From assembly GCF_002250055.1 (NCBI RefSeq), contig NZ_CP018866.1, forward strand, positions 3,216,501 through 3,280,500: a DNA stretch of 64,000 nt, written 5' to 3'. Source of the DNA: Sutcliffiella cohnii (GTDB lineage Bacteria > Bacillota > Bacilli > Bacillales > Bacillaceae_I). The notes beneath the pieces are model-generated. The model worked only from the letters and a program-made list of their open reading frames with translations, was not told the origin of the DNA and made no database searches. Both the position numbers and the translations under genes were made by a program. This document shows, in pieces, positions 39,920-49,315 of the stretch (positions are counted from its first letter, which is position 1; every line of letters begins with the position of its first letter).

Positions 39920-40900
39920 TTATCGCCCCTCTTTTAACGCTAAACCTAATGCTAAATAATAAGAATTTGGTAACGTATCTCCATCTATCTTTTCTATCGC
40001 TTGCTCGATTGTATCTATTTTCACTTCTAGCTTTTCTTTTAATTTTGTCGTCACTAATGGAAGATTAGGATGGTCTCCGTACAATAATATTTTTTGCACT
40101 CTTTCGTTCCCTTGGTGCATGGAATATTGAAAGAAGCCCATTACTCGTTCTACCTCTGTAATAAAATCTTCTACGAACAGATTAAACTGAACAATATCAC
40201 CAGACCATTGTAATCGACTGTTTCCTTCCGATACTTCCCAATGCTTCAAATCTGGAGTAAGCGCAACGGTACGGACAAGCATCGGCACGTGACGAACAAA
40301 AATACTTAACGTAATCCCTGTTACGTCAAAATGGACGACTAATAAATGTTCGTGTTCATTTCGTTGGCCATTTTCATAGTAGAGACGATATAAGGAAAGT
40401 GGAGAAATGTCTGCCGTTACAGGTTTAAGCTTCACATCTTCAAGTAAAGAAGAATAACTTGCTACTACTTCCTCTGGCACAGCGAAAAGGATAATGTCCG
40501 TTTTTTCCGACCTGTTTAACACATGCACATCAAACACAGGGTCCTCAAACGGTAAATGAATGGTTGAACCTAACTCTAAATATAAGTAACCGATTATTTC
40601 ATCGTCCATAATATCAGCAGGAATCGATAATTTTCTCATCACTAAAACAGAGTCTGGAACGACAAAACGAACTTGTTTCCGTTTTAATCCCCACTCATCG
40701 ACACATTGCTCTAAAATAATTTTAAGTGTCGTAACATCTTCTATTTTGCCGTCTTTTATAATGTTTGGTGGCAAAAAACGTTCATGATACTTTTTTACTT
40801 GTAACGGGTTCGTACTTTTTAATTCTACTAACCGAATACAATGGTCACGAATAATTAAATTGATATAATTGTTTTTCGAAGGTAAGAACGATAAATCCAT
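39920..40900 (-). CDS. pilM: Type IV pilus assembly ATPase-fold protein PilM
   Basis: 326 residues with the actin-like PilM fold: NLIIRDHCIRLVELKS near the N-terminus, VDEWGLKRKQVRFVVPDSVLVMRKLSIPADIMDDEIIGYLYLELGSTIHLPFEDPVFDVHVL, and a later VVHFDVTGITLSIFV strand pair. PilM is cytoplasmic and binds the N-terminal tail of PilN. It follows the peptidase gene after 28 bp and leads pilM-pilN-pilO. Confidence 0.9.
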   Translation of the reverse strand: MDLSFLPSKNNYINLIIRDHCIRLVELKSTNPLQVKKYHERFLPPNIIKDGKIEDVTTLKIILEQCVDEWGLKRKQVRFVVPDSVLVMRKLSIPADIMDDEIIGYLYLELGSTIHLPFEDPVFDVHVLNRSEKTDIILFAVPEEVVASYSSLLEDVKLKPVTADISPLSLYRLYYENGQRNEHEHLLVVHFDVTGITLSIFVRHVPMLVRTVALTPDLKHWEVSEGNSRLQWSGDIVQFNLFVEDFITEVERVMGFFQYSMHQGNERVQKILLYGDHPNLPLVTTKLKEKLEVKIDTIEQAIEKIDGDTLPNSYYLALGLALKEGR

Positions 40901-40928
40901 AATGAGAGCTCCTTCAATGGGCTAAAGT

Positions 40929-41681
40929 CTACAGTAAAAAGAAAGATATATATAAATCTAGTAAATGTTCACCATAAAAATAGGCGATCCACGCTGCAAT
41001 AGCGATAAACGGACCGAACGGAAATGGCTTACCTTTTTCTACTTTTCCTAATTTCATTCCGACTAACGCCCCTACAGTTCCAATGAAAGATGCGAGGAAG
41101 AACGTTAGGAGAAAAAGCTCCCACCCTATCACAAAACCGATAACGGCAAATAGCTTCACATCTCCGCCTCCCATTCCACCTTTGGAAAGAAGTGCCACTA
41201 GGAAAGGAACTAAAAATCCGACAACGACCCCTACAAAATGGCCGGTCCAACTCGAATAAGGTATTAAAACCGCTTCCGCGATAAAAAGGATAAAGAAAAA
41301 TAGTAATATTTTATTAGGTATCAACATATAGTGTATGTCTGTAATTACTATAATAATAAGCATCGAGATAAAAGTCCATGCGACAATTAGCTCATATGAC
41401 CAGCCTAATTGAAGTGGCGCTAGGACGAAAAGAATAGCGGTGAGGAGCTCGAAAAATGGGTAAATCGGAGAAACTTTCACTCCGCAATATCGACATTTTC
41501 CTCGCTGCCAAACATATGAAAGAACGGGAATTAGATCAATTCCCGTCAGTGTCTGTTTACAATTTGTACAATGCGACCTCGGTGTGACAATCGACATCCC
41601 TTTTGGTACTCGTAAGCCTACTACGTTGTAGAAGGAGCCGAGGAGGAGGGCTAGTATTATTACAAAAGAATTAGTCAACAA
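40929..41681 (-). CDS. comC: Prepilin leader peptidase / N-methyltransferase (ComC/PilD family)
   Basis: 250 residues. The N-terminal domain has the four zinc cysteines (CTNCKQTL ... GKCRYCGVKVS) of bifunctional cleaving and methylating peptidases; catalytic aspartates are in IITDIHYMLIP and GGGDVKLFAVIG, with about seven membrane helices. It should process all four prepilins of this region and any com pilins elsewhere. The start is TTG, overlapping the pilin gene by 11 bp, with AGGG upstream. B. subtilis comC has the same position between spoIIB and folC. Confidence 0.93.
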   Translation of the reverse strand: MLTNSFVIILALLLGSFYNVVGLRVPKGMSIVTPRSHCTNCKQTLTGIDLIPVLSYVWQRGKCRYCGVKVSPIYPFFELLTAILFVLAPLQLGWSYELIVAWTFISMLIIIVITDIHYMLIPNKILLFFFILFIAEAVLIPYSSWTGHFVGVVVGFLVPFLVALLSKGGMGGGDVKLFAVIGFVIGWELFLLTFFLASFIGTVGALVGMKLGKVEKGKPFPFGPFIAIAAWIAYFYGEHLLDLYISFFLL

Positions 41682-42162
41682 TGCTATCCCTATTTAAAAT
41701 CAAATTCCCATCAACTGCTGTTTCGTGTACTTCTCTATCAGCAGAATATAACTTAACTTCAGTTATTTTTCCATTTACTATTTTCACGTAAGAGGAGTTT
41801 TCCGCTGGTACACTACCTTCCCCAGTCCCAGACAGTAAATCTTCACTACCTGTAACGTAACCTACAGATTTATTATCAGGGTTTTGGATTTGGTCAATAT
41901 ATTTATTAGTAATTAAATAGTTTAACGATAAGTGATGTGTCCCAGTATTCAATTCTGAATTATTAGCAATTGCCAACCTTGCTGAATTAACCATTTGTTG
42001 AGCATTTGCAACGTGTGTATCTTTTTTAGAATTATCTATAATACTACTAATACTCGGTATCGCAATCGCTGCAATAATCCCTAAAATTACTACTACTGCA
42101 AGTAACTCAATAAGCGTTAAACCTTTTTCGTTGCGTAAAATGTTACGGCATTTTTTAAACAT
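41671..42162 (-). CDS. Major type IV prepilin
   Basis: 163 residues. The class III signal NEKG|LTLIELLAVVVILGIIAAIAIPSI shows peptidase cleavage after Gly14, Glu at +5 of the mature pilin, and the long hydrophobic N-terminal helix. The C-terminal domain (about 55-163) has no cysteine pair, unlike many Gram-negative pilins. Very strong ribosome site GGAGGAG. Its length, position beside the peptidase and site strength suggest the major pilin. A TATAAT box upstream (42212-42217) may be a dedicated promoter. Confidence 0.88.
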   Translation of the reverse strand: MFKKCRNILRNEKGLTLIELLAVVVILGIIAAIAIPSISSIIDNSKKDTHVANAQQMVNSARLAIANNSELNTGTHHLSLNYLITNKYIDQIQNPDNKSVGYVTGSEDLLSGTGEGSVPAENSSYVKIVNGKITEVKLYSADREVHETAVDGNLILNRDSIVD

Positions 42163-42211
42163 GCATTATCTCCTCCAAATATCCTATTTTTTCAATTTCT
42201 AGCATAATCAT

Positions 42212-42217
42212 ATTATA
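42212..42217 (-). promoter_or_regulatory. Possible internal promoter of the pilin gene (-10 box)
   Basis: Perfect TATAAT on the minus strand in the 90-bp gap between pilC and the pilin gene. No good -35 partner at 16-18 bp, so it is tentative. Confidence 0.35.
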
Positions 42218-42252
42218 CTATTTTGCTAAATACAATACTATTCTACAATTTT

Positions 42253-43461
42253 TTACATTTGAATATGGTTAAAAATATCGAACATTGGAACTAGTATAGA
42301 TGTGACGATAGTCCCAACTACAACAGCTAGTACGACAATCATTAACGGCTCTATTAAACTCTTTAATCGATCCGTCGCTGCGTCGACTTCTTTTTCATAA
42401 AAGTGTGCTACTTTTTCTAGCATTATGTCTAAAGACCCAGAACTTTCCCCGACTGAAATCATTTGGGTAACGAGGGGTGGAAATGCCCAATGTTCCTTCA
42501 TTGGAGTTGTTAGTGATTCTCCGCGTTCTAACGATTCTCTTGAGCTTACAAGTACTTTAGCGATGACTTCATTACCGACTATTTTTTCTACAATCGATAT
42601 TGCCTGTAAAATTGGCACGGAACTAGAAAATAGGGAACTTAACGTTCTCGTTAATCTAGCAATCGCAGCTTTCTTTAAAAGACCACCAAAAATCGGCATT
42701 TTTAATAGAAAATAATCTAAATAATATTTCCATTCTCTTCTCGATCTTATGACACTTATAGAACTGATAAATAAAATCATTAATAATATAATGACCCACC
42801 AAAACGATTGCATCCATTCACTCATTGCTAGGACAAATTTTGTAATAACCGGTAAATCTGCACCGAAGTCTGAGAACATGGACACGAAGGTAGGAACTAC
42901 TCCTACTAACAAGAAAATCGTAACACCTAGCGCGACGACCGCTAATACGAGAGGGTAAGCTAAGGCAGAAACGATTTTTTGTTTCGTTTCGTGCTGTTTC
43001 TCGTATTGAGTAGCAAGGTTATCTAACGTTTCTTCCATCGTTCCACTCGCCTCACCAGCACGAATCATGTTAATAAACATCGAACTAAACACTTTTGGGT
43101 GATTAGACGCCGCTACTGATAATGGATTTCCTTGGCGTAGTTCGTATTCTACTTCCGTTAATACTCGTTTTAACGGTTTGCTTTCGGTTTGTGCTGCTAA
43201 TATTTTCGTTGATTCTACAACTGAAATTCCAGCACGAATTAACGTGGCGAACTGACGTAAGTAAATAACGAGATCTTGTTGCTTTACTGGATTTCCTATC
43301 GTTATTTCTTTCGTTAGAAAAGACTCTGGCATCTCTTCGATATTAATAACTTTTATTCCTTCTTCTTTTAGCTTTACAATGGCTTCCCGTCTATTAGGAC
43401 TTGTGACAGCCCCCTCTTTTTTCCCAGTACGTGCACGACCTGTATATTTAAACTTTGGCAT
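42253..43461 (-). CDS. pilC: Type IV pilus inner-membrane platform protein PilC
   Basis: 402 residues, type II secretion F family. Two repeated GspF domains are visible (about 70-190: LRQFATLIRAGISVVESTKILA ... FINMIRAGEASGTMEETL, and 270-390: LTRTLSSLFSSSVPILQAISIVEKIVGNEV ... MISVGESSGSLDIMLEKVAHFYEKEVDAATDRLKSLIEP) separated and followed by membrane helices. The N-terminus PKFKYTGRARTGKKEGAV is typical. It sits between pilT and the pilin gene. Confidence 0.95.
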   Translation of the reverse strand: MPKFKYTGRARTGKKEGAVTSPNRREAIVKLKEEGIKVINIEEMPESFLTKEITIGNPVKQQDLVIYLRQFATLIRAGISVVESTKILAAQTESKPLKRVLTEVEYELRQGNPLSVAASNHPKVFSSMFINMIRAGEASGTMEETLDNLATQYEKQHETKQKIVSALAYPLVLAVVALGVTIFLLVGVVPTFVSMFSDFGADLPVITKFVLAMSEWMQSFWWVIILLMILFISSISVIRSRREWKYYLDYFLLKMPIFGGLLKKAAIARLTRTLSSLFSSSVPILQAISIVEKIVGNEVIAKVLVSSRESLERGESLTTPMKEHWAFPPLVTQMISVGESSGSLDIMLEKVAHFYEKEVDAATDRLKSLIEPLMIVVLAVVVGTIVTSILVPMFDIFNHIQM

Positions 43462-43464
43462 CGT

Positions 43465-44502
43465 CTACACCGACTCCTGTAAATAACTTTGAACATCTTG
43501 AGATGATACGAGACCCGCTTGGACAAGTTCTTGTATACTCATAGCCAATGTATGCATACCTTGCGCACGGCTTGTCTGCATCACATTTTGAATCTGATTA
43601 ATTTTCTCGTTACGGATGAGATTAGCAACCGCTGCATTATTAATGAGTATTTCTGTTGCTACTTTTCTACTTTGCTTATCAATAGATGGAAACAATCGTT
43701 GCGAAACAATTGCAACTAAAACAGATGCAAGCTGTAGACGGATTTGTGCCTGCTGGTGACCTGGAAACACATCTATAATTCGGTCAATCGTACTAGGCGC
43801 ATTCGTTGTGTGAAGGGTACCTAGCACAAGATGTCCAGTCTCAGCTGCTGTAATAGCTGTTTGGATCGTTTCTAAGTCACGTAACTCTCCTACTAAAATG
43901 ACATCAGGATCTTGTCGTAACGACGCACGTAATCCGTTAGCAAACGATTTTGTATCAAATCCAATTTCCCTCTGATCTATCATGCATAGCTTATGTTTGT
44001 GTAAATATTCTATTGGATCTTCTAATGTAATAATATGCTTTTTCTTCGTTCGGTTCATGAAGTCAATCATCGAAGCTAGTGTAGTAGATTTCCCACTACC
44101 AGTAGGCCCTGTTACTAGTATTAAACCTTGAGGTTGTTCCACTAACTTTTTAATTGTTGGCGGTAGTTGAAGTTCCTCAATTGATGGAACACTAGTTGGG
44201 ATAATCCGAATCGCTAATGCAATCGATGAACGTTGCCGATATGCATTAACACGAAATCTTGAAACTCCTGGTAAACTGTACGAGAAATCCAATTCTCCTC
44301 GCTCCTGAAAAACTTCCCAAAGGTGCGTAGGGATCATATGTTTAGCAATTTCGTTCGTATCGTCAGGAAGTAATATCGTTTCTCCTTGCCGCTTAAGTTC
44401 CCCATTAACACGGAATACAGGAGGAACTCCTACCGATAAATGGATATCCGAAGCTTTCAAGGAATATGCATCATATAGCCATTGCTGAAATTCATTAATC
44501 AT
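43465..44502 (-). CDS. pilT: Type IV pilus retraction ATPase PilT
   Basis: 345 residues. Walker A GPTGSGKSTT, an Asp box (ITLEDPIEYLH), Walker B (RQDPDVILVGELRD) and His box (TGHLVLGTLHTTNA) are all present; the N-terminus ASDIHLSVGVPPVFRVNGEL and the AIRIIPTSVPSIEELQLP segment distinguish it from PilB. Unlike assembly ATPases it lacks the C-terminal zinc cysteines. A PilT homologue implies pili that retract, so twitching or force generation is expected. It lies 13 nt after pilB. Confidence 0.95.
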   Translation of the reverse strand: MINEFQQWLYDAYSLKASDIHLSVGVPPVFRVNGELKRQGETILLPDDTNEIAKHMIPTHLWEVFQERGELDFSYSLPGVSRFRVNAYRQRSSIALAIRIIPTSVPSIEELQLPPTIKKLVEQPQGLILVTGPTGSGKSTTLASMIDFMNRTKKKHIITLEDPIEYLHKHKLCMIDQREIGFDTKSFANGLRASLRQDPDVILVGELRDLETIQTAITAAETGHLVLGTLHTTNAPSTIDRIIDVFPGHQQAQIRLQLASVLVAIVSQRLFPSIDKQSRKVATEILINNAAVANLIRNEKINQIQNVMQTSRAQGMHTLAMSIQELVQAGLVSSQDVQSYLQESV

Positions 44503-44515
44503 TACACTTAGCCCC

Positions 44516-46183
44516 TTATCCTTGCAGTGCTACTCGAAGAACTTCTTCTGTAGTTGTTAGTCCCTTTAAAACTTTATTTAAACCGTCATCTATTAAAAAT
44601 ACAGTATCATTCTCGATTGCAAGCTCTCTTATACGAGAAAAAGGCTCGTTATTCATAATCGATTTTCTCATTTCACTCGTTAATACTAATAGCTCGTGAA
44701 TGGCAAGTCGACCTTTATATCCAGTCATATTACACGTACCGCAGCCTTTTCCTCTAGCTACTTTCTCCACATCCAGCCCACGATTTGCAAAAATTTCTTT
44801 TTCACGTTCAGTTGCTTCTTCCATACTCATACAATCACGGCACACTTTCCGCACAAGCCTTTGAGACAATACTCCATTTAAAGAGGAAGCTACTAAAAAC
44901 GGTTCTACTTGCATATCCATTAAACGCGTAATCGTACTAATTGAGTCATTCGTATGCAGCGTGCTTAATACTAAATGTCCTGTTAACGAAGCTCGAATCG
45001 CCACTTCTGCCGTTTCACGATCTCGAATCTCTCCTACCATTATAATGTTAGGGTCTTGTCGTAAAATGGCCCGTAATCCTTTCGCGAAAGTCATTCCAAT
45101 TCCGCTATTCACTTGTACTTGATTAATTCCTTCTAACTGATACTCCACAGGGTCTTCTACTGTCACAATGTTAACCGCTTCTTCGTTTAAATGATTTAAC
45201 GAAGCGTATAAAGTAGAAGATTTTCCTGATCCTGTTGGTCCCGTAATTAAAATGATTCCTGTTGGACGATGAATTAAATCTTTAAAGCGACCGAAGTTTT
45301 TATCGTGAAAACCTAATTGCTCGATATTATTAAGAGAGCTACTCATATCTAAAATACGCATTACTACTTTTTCACCAAAAACAGTTGGTAATGTTGAAAC
45401 ACGAACATCTACTGGGAGATAATCAATCGTCGTTTTAATTCGACCATCTTGTGGAATACGATGTTCCGTAATATCCATACTTCCTAAAATTTTTATACGA
45501 GCAATTAACACATTTTGCGTGTGCTTCGGTAATGTTCGTTCCGTTCTTAACACGCCATCCACACGATACCGGATAACTACTTTCGTTTCTTGTGGGTCAA
45601 TATGAATATCACTAGCCCGTTGTTCCACTGCAGCTTGTAACATTTGATTTACTAACCGAACGATAGGTGAGTCGTCTTCGGTTATTCGTTCATCTCTTAT
45701 ATTCACTTGCTCTACTTTTTCGAACCCATCTAGCAATTCATCCATCGGGTCTGTAGATTCGTAATATTTATTAATAGAACGTAATATATCATCTTTTGTC
45801 GCAATAACCGGCTCAATATCAAACCCAGTAAATAATCGTAAATCATCGATTGCGAAAAAGTCCATTGGATCCGCCATTGCAACGTAAAGTTTTTCATGTT
45901 CTTTTTTTAGCGGAATTAGCACGTTACGTTTAGCAAAATCTTTTGAGACAACATGCATTAAATTTTCATCAAATGGATAACGGAATAAACTAACGTGTGG
46001 AATTCCAAGCTGGAACTCTAAAACTTCAATTAACTGTTGTTCGGTAATTAATCCTTTTTGTAAAAGTGCATCCCCTAGTTTTTGAGAAGAAGTTTTCTCT
46101 TCTAGCGTTTTTTGCAATTGTTCTTCTGTAATAATTCCTGCTTCTACTAATAAATCCCCTAAACGCTTTCTAATTACAGCCAT
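44516..46183 (-). CDS. pilB: Type IV pilus assembly ATPase PilB
   Basis: 555 residues, GspE/PilB family. The N-terminal GspE_N/MshEN domain occurs as two tandem motifs (RLGDLLVEAGIITEEQLQKTL and KLGDALLQKGLITEQQLIEVL), the type known to bind c-di-GMP in MshE-like proteins. The ATPase core has GPTGSGKSSTLYASL, VEDPVEYQLEGINQVQV, RQDPNIIMVGEIRD and LVLSTLHTNDS. The tetracysteine zinc site is VCRDC ... CGTC. It powers pilus extension. Confidence 0.96.
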   Translation of the reverse strand: MAVIRKRLGDLLVEAGIITEEQLQKTLEEKTSSQKLGDALLQKGLITEQQLIEVLEFQLGIPHVSLFRYPFDENLMHVVSKDFAKRNVLIPLKKEHEKLYVAMADPMDFFAIDDLRLFTGFDIEPVIATKDDILRSINKYYESTDPMDELLDGFEKVEQVNIRDERITEDDSPIVRLVNQMLQAAVEQRASDIHIDPQETKVVIRYRVDGVLRTERTLPKHTQNVLIARIKILGSMDITEHRIPQDGRIKTTIDYLPVDVRVSTLPTVFGEKVVMRILDMSSSLNNIEQLGFHDKNFGRFKDLIHRPTGIILITGPTGSGKSSTLYASLNHLNEEAVNIVTVEDPVEYQLEGINQVQVNSGIGMTFAKGLRAILRQDPNIIMVGEIRDRETAEVAIRASLTGHLVLSTLHTNDSISTITRLMDMQVEPFLVASSLNGVLSQRLVRKVCRDCMSMEEATEREKEIFANRGLDVEKVARGKGCGTCNMTGYKGRLAIHELLVLTSEMRKSIMNNEPFSRIRELAIENDTVFLIDDGLNKVLKGLTTTEEVLRVALQG

Positions 46184-46205
46184 TTACGTTCATCCTTTTT
46201 CATCA

Positions 46206-47582
46206 TTATTTCCCTTCGTATAAGCCTTCTGGAGATTCTCTTTCTTTATCAGCATCCGATTTTTCTTCTTGTTTATTACTATTATCATTAGACGTGCCAC
46301 CTGTAGGCGGTTGGGATCCTGTTCCACTATTATTGTTCGGTGGTGGATTAGTCCCTGTATTATTACCGTTCGGATTATTACTGCCAGTATTATTGGGCTG
46401 CTCGCCTGTGTTATTCGTATTGTCAGTGTTCCCTGGTGGTGTCGTGCTAGTAGAAGCAACCAAGGCTTTTACTTCCACTCGATGTACTGGTGGGTAAAAA
46501 TCGGATGATATAGTCTCCTTTTTTATTACTTCACCAGAACTATCCTTCACCGTACGTACTAGTTCAATTATTTTCCCTTGTTCTCCAACTTCTTTCACAG
46601 TTGTCTGACCTGTGCGTACGGTTGGCGAATATTGGACAATTTTTTTCGGAGCAAACGTTTCGTTTCTATTCGTTTCCACTGTAATCTCTGTTGGAAGGGC
46701 AGCACCTACTAATTCTGCTCTAAGCATATTGTTAACAAATGAAAGGGTTATAACATACTTCGAATTATTCGGATTTAACCACTTATAGTCCATACGCTCT
46801 TTTTCAAATCTCGCTTCATAGCCTAAAGTTGCGTAAGTAGGTAGTGTTGGAGAAATATGTCGTTCTTTTATTTCAAAGTTTGTGGCAGCGATTAATTGAT
46901 TGACTAAAGAAGCAAGGACACTAACGCTTTCATCGGTAATTTCTATTTCTTCACTAGTTAACCATTTAGCTAAAGAAGTAATATCCATTGGTAACACATT
47001 TATTTCCCTGTCGGTGTTAAATAGTTCGCGAAGTTCTTGCTGTACTGAGAGGGATAAACCATTTTGAATGACTGTTTCTTTAATTGTTTCGACAGTTGCA
47101 CTTTCGTTAAAGTAGTCTTGTAATGAAAAAGTAAAAGTGCCATTTTCTAACGAAGTGGCGACGTCCACAAGATGTTCCTGAAGTTTTGGTACATCTACTT
47201 GTTGAATAAAGGAATCATCCGTAATCGTTTGAATCGCACTAGTCACTACTTGTAACGGAAGTGCTACCTGTAAAGTATTACTAGTACCATCTTGAGCTGC
47301 ATTTATTGAGGAAGGTAAATCAAATTCAAAGTCTTCTTTTGAGACAACATTTAATTGACCTGCCCATTCCACGTACAGGACACCATCTTCTTTCCAATCT
47401 GATATCGCTTCGACTAATTGCTCCTCGGCATTTGATTTTGATACGTTTGCCACGACTTGATTAGCAATCATCGTCTCATGAGTGAACCTTTCTTCTCCAA
47501 AAAAATGATCGTACCCCTTTACCGCACCGTACATTAACGAGGCACCTACAACAAAAACTCCTAACCATTTCATCCCCTGCAT
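46206..47582 (-). CDS. VanW/G5-domain envelope protein at the head of the pilus operon
   Basis: 458 residues. An N-terminal membrane anchor (about 4-21) is followed by an extracytoplasmic region with a VanW-like segment (about 230-310: AATNFEIKERHISPTLPTYATLGYEARFEKERMDYKWLNPNNSKYVITLSF), a G5-like beta segment (about 330-385) and a 70-residue Pro/Asn/Gly/Thr-rich tail. Both domain types are found in proteins that bind or modify cell wall, but no enzymatic role is established. Start is the first ATG, seven nt after GGGGG. It is the first gene of the operon and ends 22 bp before pilB, so it probably helps the pilus cross the thick wall; this is inference. Confidence 0.78.
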   Translation of the reverse strand: MQGMKWLGVFVVGASLMYGAVKGYDHFFGEERFTHETMIANQVVANVSKSNAEEQLVEAISDWKEDGVLYVEWAGQLNVVSKEDFEFDLPSSINAAQDGTSNTLQVALPLQVVTSAIQTITDDSFIQQVDVPKLQEHLVDVATSLENGTFTFSLQDYFNESATVETIKETVIQNGLSLSVQQELRELFNTDREINVLPMDITSLAKWLTSEEIEITDESVSVLASLVNQLIAATNFEIKERHISPTLPTYATLGYEARFEKERMDYKWLNPNNSKYVITLSFVNNMLRAELVGAALPTEITVETNRNETFAPKKIVQYSPTVRTGQTTVKEVGEQGKIIELVRTVKDSSGEVIKKETISSDFYPPVHRVEVKALVASTSTTPPGNTDNTNNTGEQPNNTGSNNPNGNNTGTNPPPNNNSGTGSQPPTGGTSNDNSNKQEEKSDADKERESPEGLYEGK

Positions 47583-47931
47583 TCTTTAACCCCCAACGGA
47601 ATCTATTAATAAAGCTTAACATGTTTACTTTTCAAGTAATTTTTAATATTTATAGAAATAGATTTAATATTAAAATATACTCAATGAATAGTTTAATATA
47701 TAGGCGTATTTATACAAGGCAACCCATTTTCACTATAATTATAGCCTTAGTGCTATTTTATAATAAATCTAACAGTTTTAAAACGAAATTATGTTATTAA
47801 TTGTAAATTATTGTTGGTAGTATATAAATCATTGTGTAATTAAAAATGTAGCACCTTATATTTTTAATGTTAGTGCTACATTTTTTGTTTAAGACAATAA
47901 TAAAAAAGATCAAAATAAAAGAAGCTTTATC
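47583..47931 (-). promoter_or_regulatory. Intergenic region with candidate promoter of the pilus operon
   Basis: About 350 very AT-rich bases. A possible minus-strand promoter is TTGCCT (47717-47722), 16-bp spacer, TATATT (47695-47700). A 12-bp palindrome CTATAATTATAG lies just upstream (about 47732-47743). The terminator of the minor-pilin operon occupies 47842-47886. Confidence 0.4.
47842..47886 (-). terminator. Terminator of the minor-pilin operon
   Basis: Stem ATGTAGCAC / GTGCTACAT with an 18-nt loop and A/T runs at both ends; TTTTTAATT follows in the minus direction. 46 nt after the stop codon. Confidence 0.8.
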
Positions 47932-49287
47932 TTAAAAGTTTTCATTAAAAGGTGAATCATTCTTATTATTAATATAATTATCTATATTTTTAAAAGTGAC
48001 AGTTGAGCCTCCACTTGTTACATAGAAGCCATCTCTAGCAATTACAGTTCCTTCAAAGGTAGATCCATGAAAAGTGACACTTCCAAAGGGAGCAATTACA
48101 ACCCCACTAAATTTTAAGTCACCGCCTCTTATCGTAACATCGCCTTTACTTATAATTATTGCATTATGAAAATTACTTACGTAGCCATGATTAGGTATAT
48201 TACCGCTTGATATATTTATATTATTTCCAAATAGTTTCATATTGTTTGGTACAATATTTAAATTATATCCGTTTTGGACAAACCAATGGTCATCTTTTAA
48301 TGGAGGAATGTCATACTTAATCATTTCCTGTGCTTCTATATGATTTTGATTAATGACTTTCGACAATATACTTTGATTATAATTATTTGGATGTGTTAAG
48401 GAACCACCGTAAAAAATTTTAGAATTACCAACAAGCTGAGGCGTCCAACCTAACTCAAGGTTTTCTTTTACATAAACATTACCATTGACTTTCCCATCTT
48501 TTAACTTCATATTTTTTTTAACATATACGTCACCATTTATAGGGCGTGTCCCATTCCAAAGATTTAAGTTTCCACCAACTACAATAATTCCAGGGTTGGT
48601 TTCAGAACCTAAACCAGCTGATCCACCATCTACATCGACATCTCCCTCAACATATATATTTGAAACATTAATTAATGCCCCACCATTAATTTTATTTCCT
48701 AACAAGTTTCCTTTTATTAGCATCGTAGATCCATTTCCATTAATAGTACTCCCTGCAAATTCAAATTGTTTGCTCGCAACAAAAACGTTTTCATTTTTTA
48801 TAATATCGTAATAATCATCTTCTTCCGTAAATTCTGGTATTTCAACTATTATTTCTTTAGAAGAAGTAAGTGACTCTTTTCCTTGTATAGTCATATCTAC
48901 ATCAAAGCTATTATTCAAGTTATCTTTCAATGTAAATTCAATTATTAAGTCTTGATCCGTTTTTATAGTACCACACGGAGTTTCTTTGTCTATTTCTATA
49001 GTTTGGTTTTGTAATGATATATCCTCAAAAGTGATATCACTTTGTCCTAATAAGTCTTGGTAGCACAGTGTAAACTCTTCTTCTTTTAATTTTTCTCGCA
49101 GTGATGAAATGATTAAATTTGCTTCTTGCCTTAAATTTATATGTGAATGAGCTTTTTTGTTATAGTTTACCGAACTTATCATAACACCTGTAACTAGACC
49201 TGAAACAATAGTGACTATTAACAGTGTTACTAGGACTTCGATTAAGGTAATACCTGATTCATTATTAATATTCACTCTCTTCAACAT
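47932..49287 (-). CDS. Minor prepilin fused to a large repeat-rich (beta-helix-like) domain
   Basis: 451 residues. The N-terminus MLKRVNINNESG|ITLIEVLVTLLIVTIVSG is a prepilin signal (cleavage after Gly12, Glu at +5). The pilin part runs to about 150. Then a long Gly/Asn/Val-rich region follows with recurring strand-turn units such as STMLIKGNLLG, NVSNIYVEGDVDVDGG, GIIVVGGNLNLWNG, GDVYVKKNMKLKDGKVNGNVYVKENLELG and GDVTIRGGDLKFSGVVIAPFGSVTFHGSTFEGTVIARDGFYVTSGG. This looks like a parallel beta-helix or bactofilin-like fold. Such a pilin would be too large to pack along the fibre and may cap the tip as an adhesin (inference). Last gene of a three-gene operon. Confidence 0.75.
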   Translation of the reverse strand: MLKRVNINNESGITLIEVLVTLLIVTIVSGLVTGVMISSVNYNKKAHSHINLRQEANLIISSLREKLKEEEFTLCYQDLLGQSDITFEDISLQNQTIEIDKETPCGTIKTDQDLIIEFTLKDNLNNSFDVDMTIQGKESLTSSKEIIVEIPEFTEEDDYYDIIKNENVFVASKQFEFAGSTINGNGSTMLIKGNLLGNKINGGALINVSNIYVEGDVDVDGGSAGLGSETNPGIIVVGGNLNLWNGTRPINGDVYVKKNMKLKDGKVNGNVYVKENLELGWTPQLVGNSKIFYGGSLTHPNNYNQSILSKVINQNHIEAQEMIKYDIPPLKDDHWFVQNGYNLNIVPNNMKLFGNNINISSGNIPNHGYVSNFHNAIIISKGDVTIRGGDLKFSGVVIAPFGSVTFHGSTFEGTVIARDGFYVTSGGSTVTFKNIDNYINNKNDSPFNENF

Positions 49288-49315
49288 AACACATACTCCC
49301 TATTGAATATTTAAT

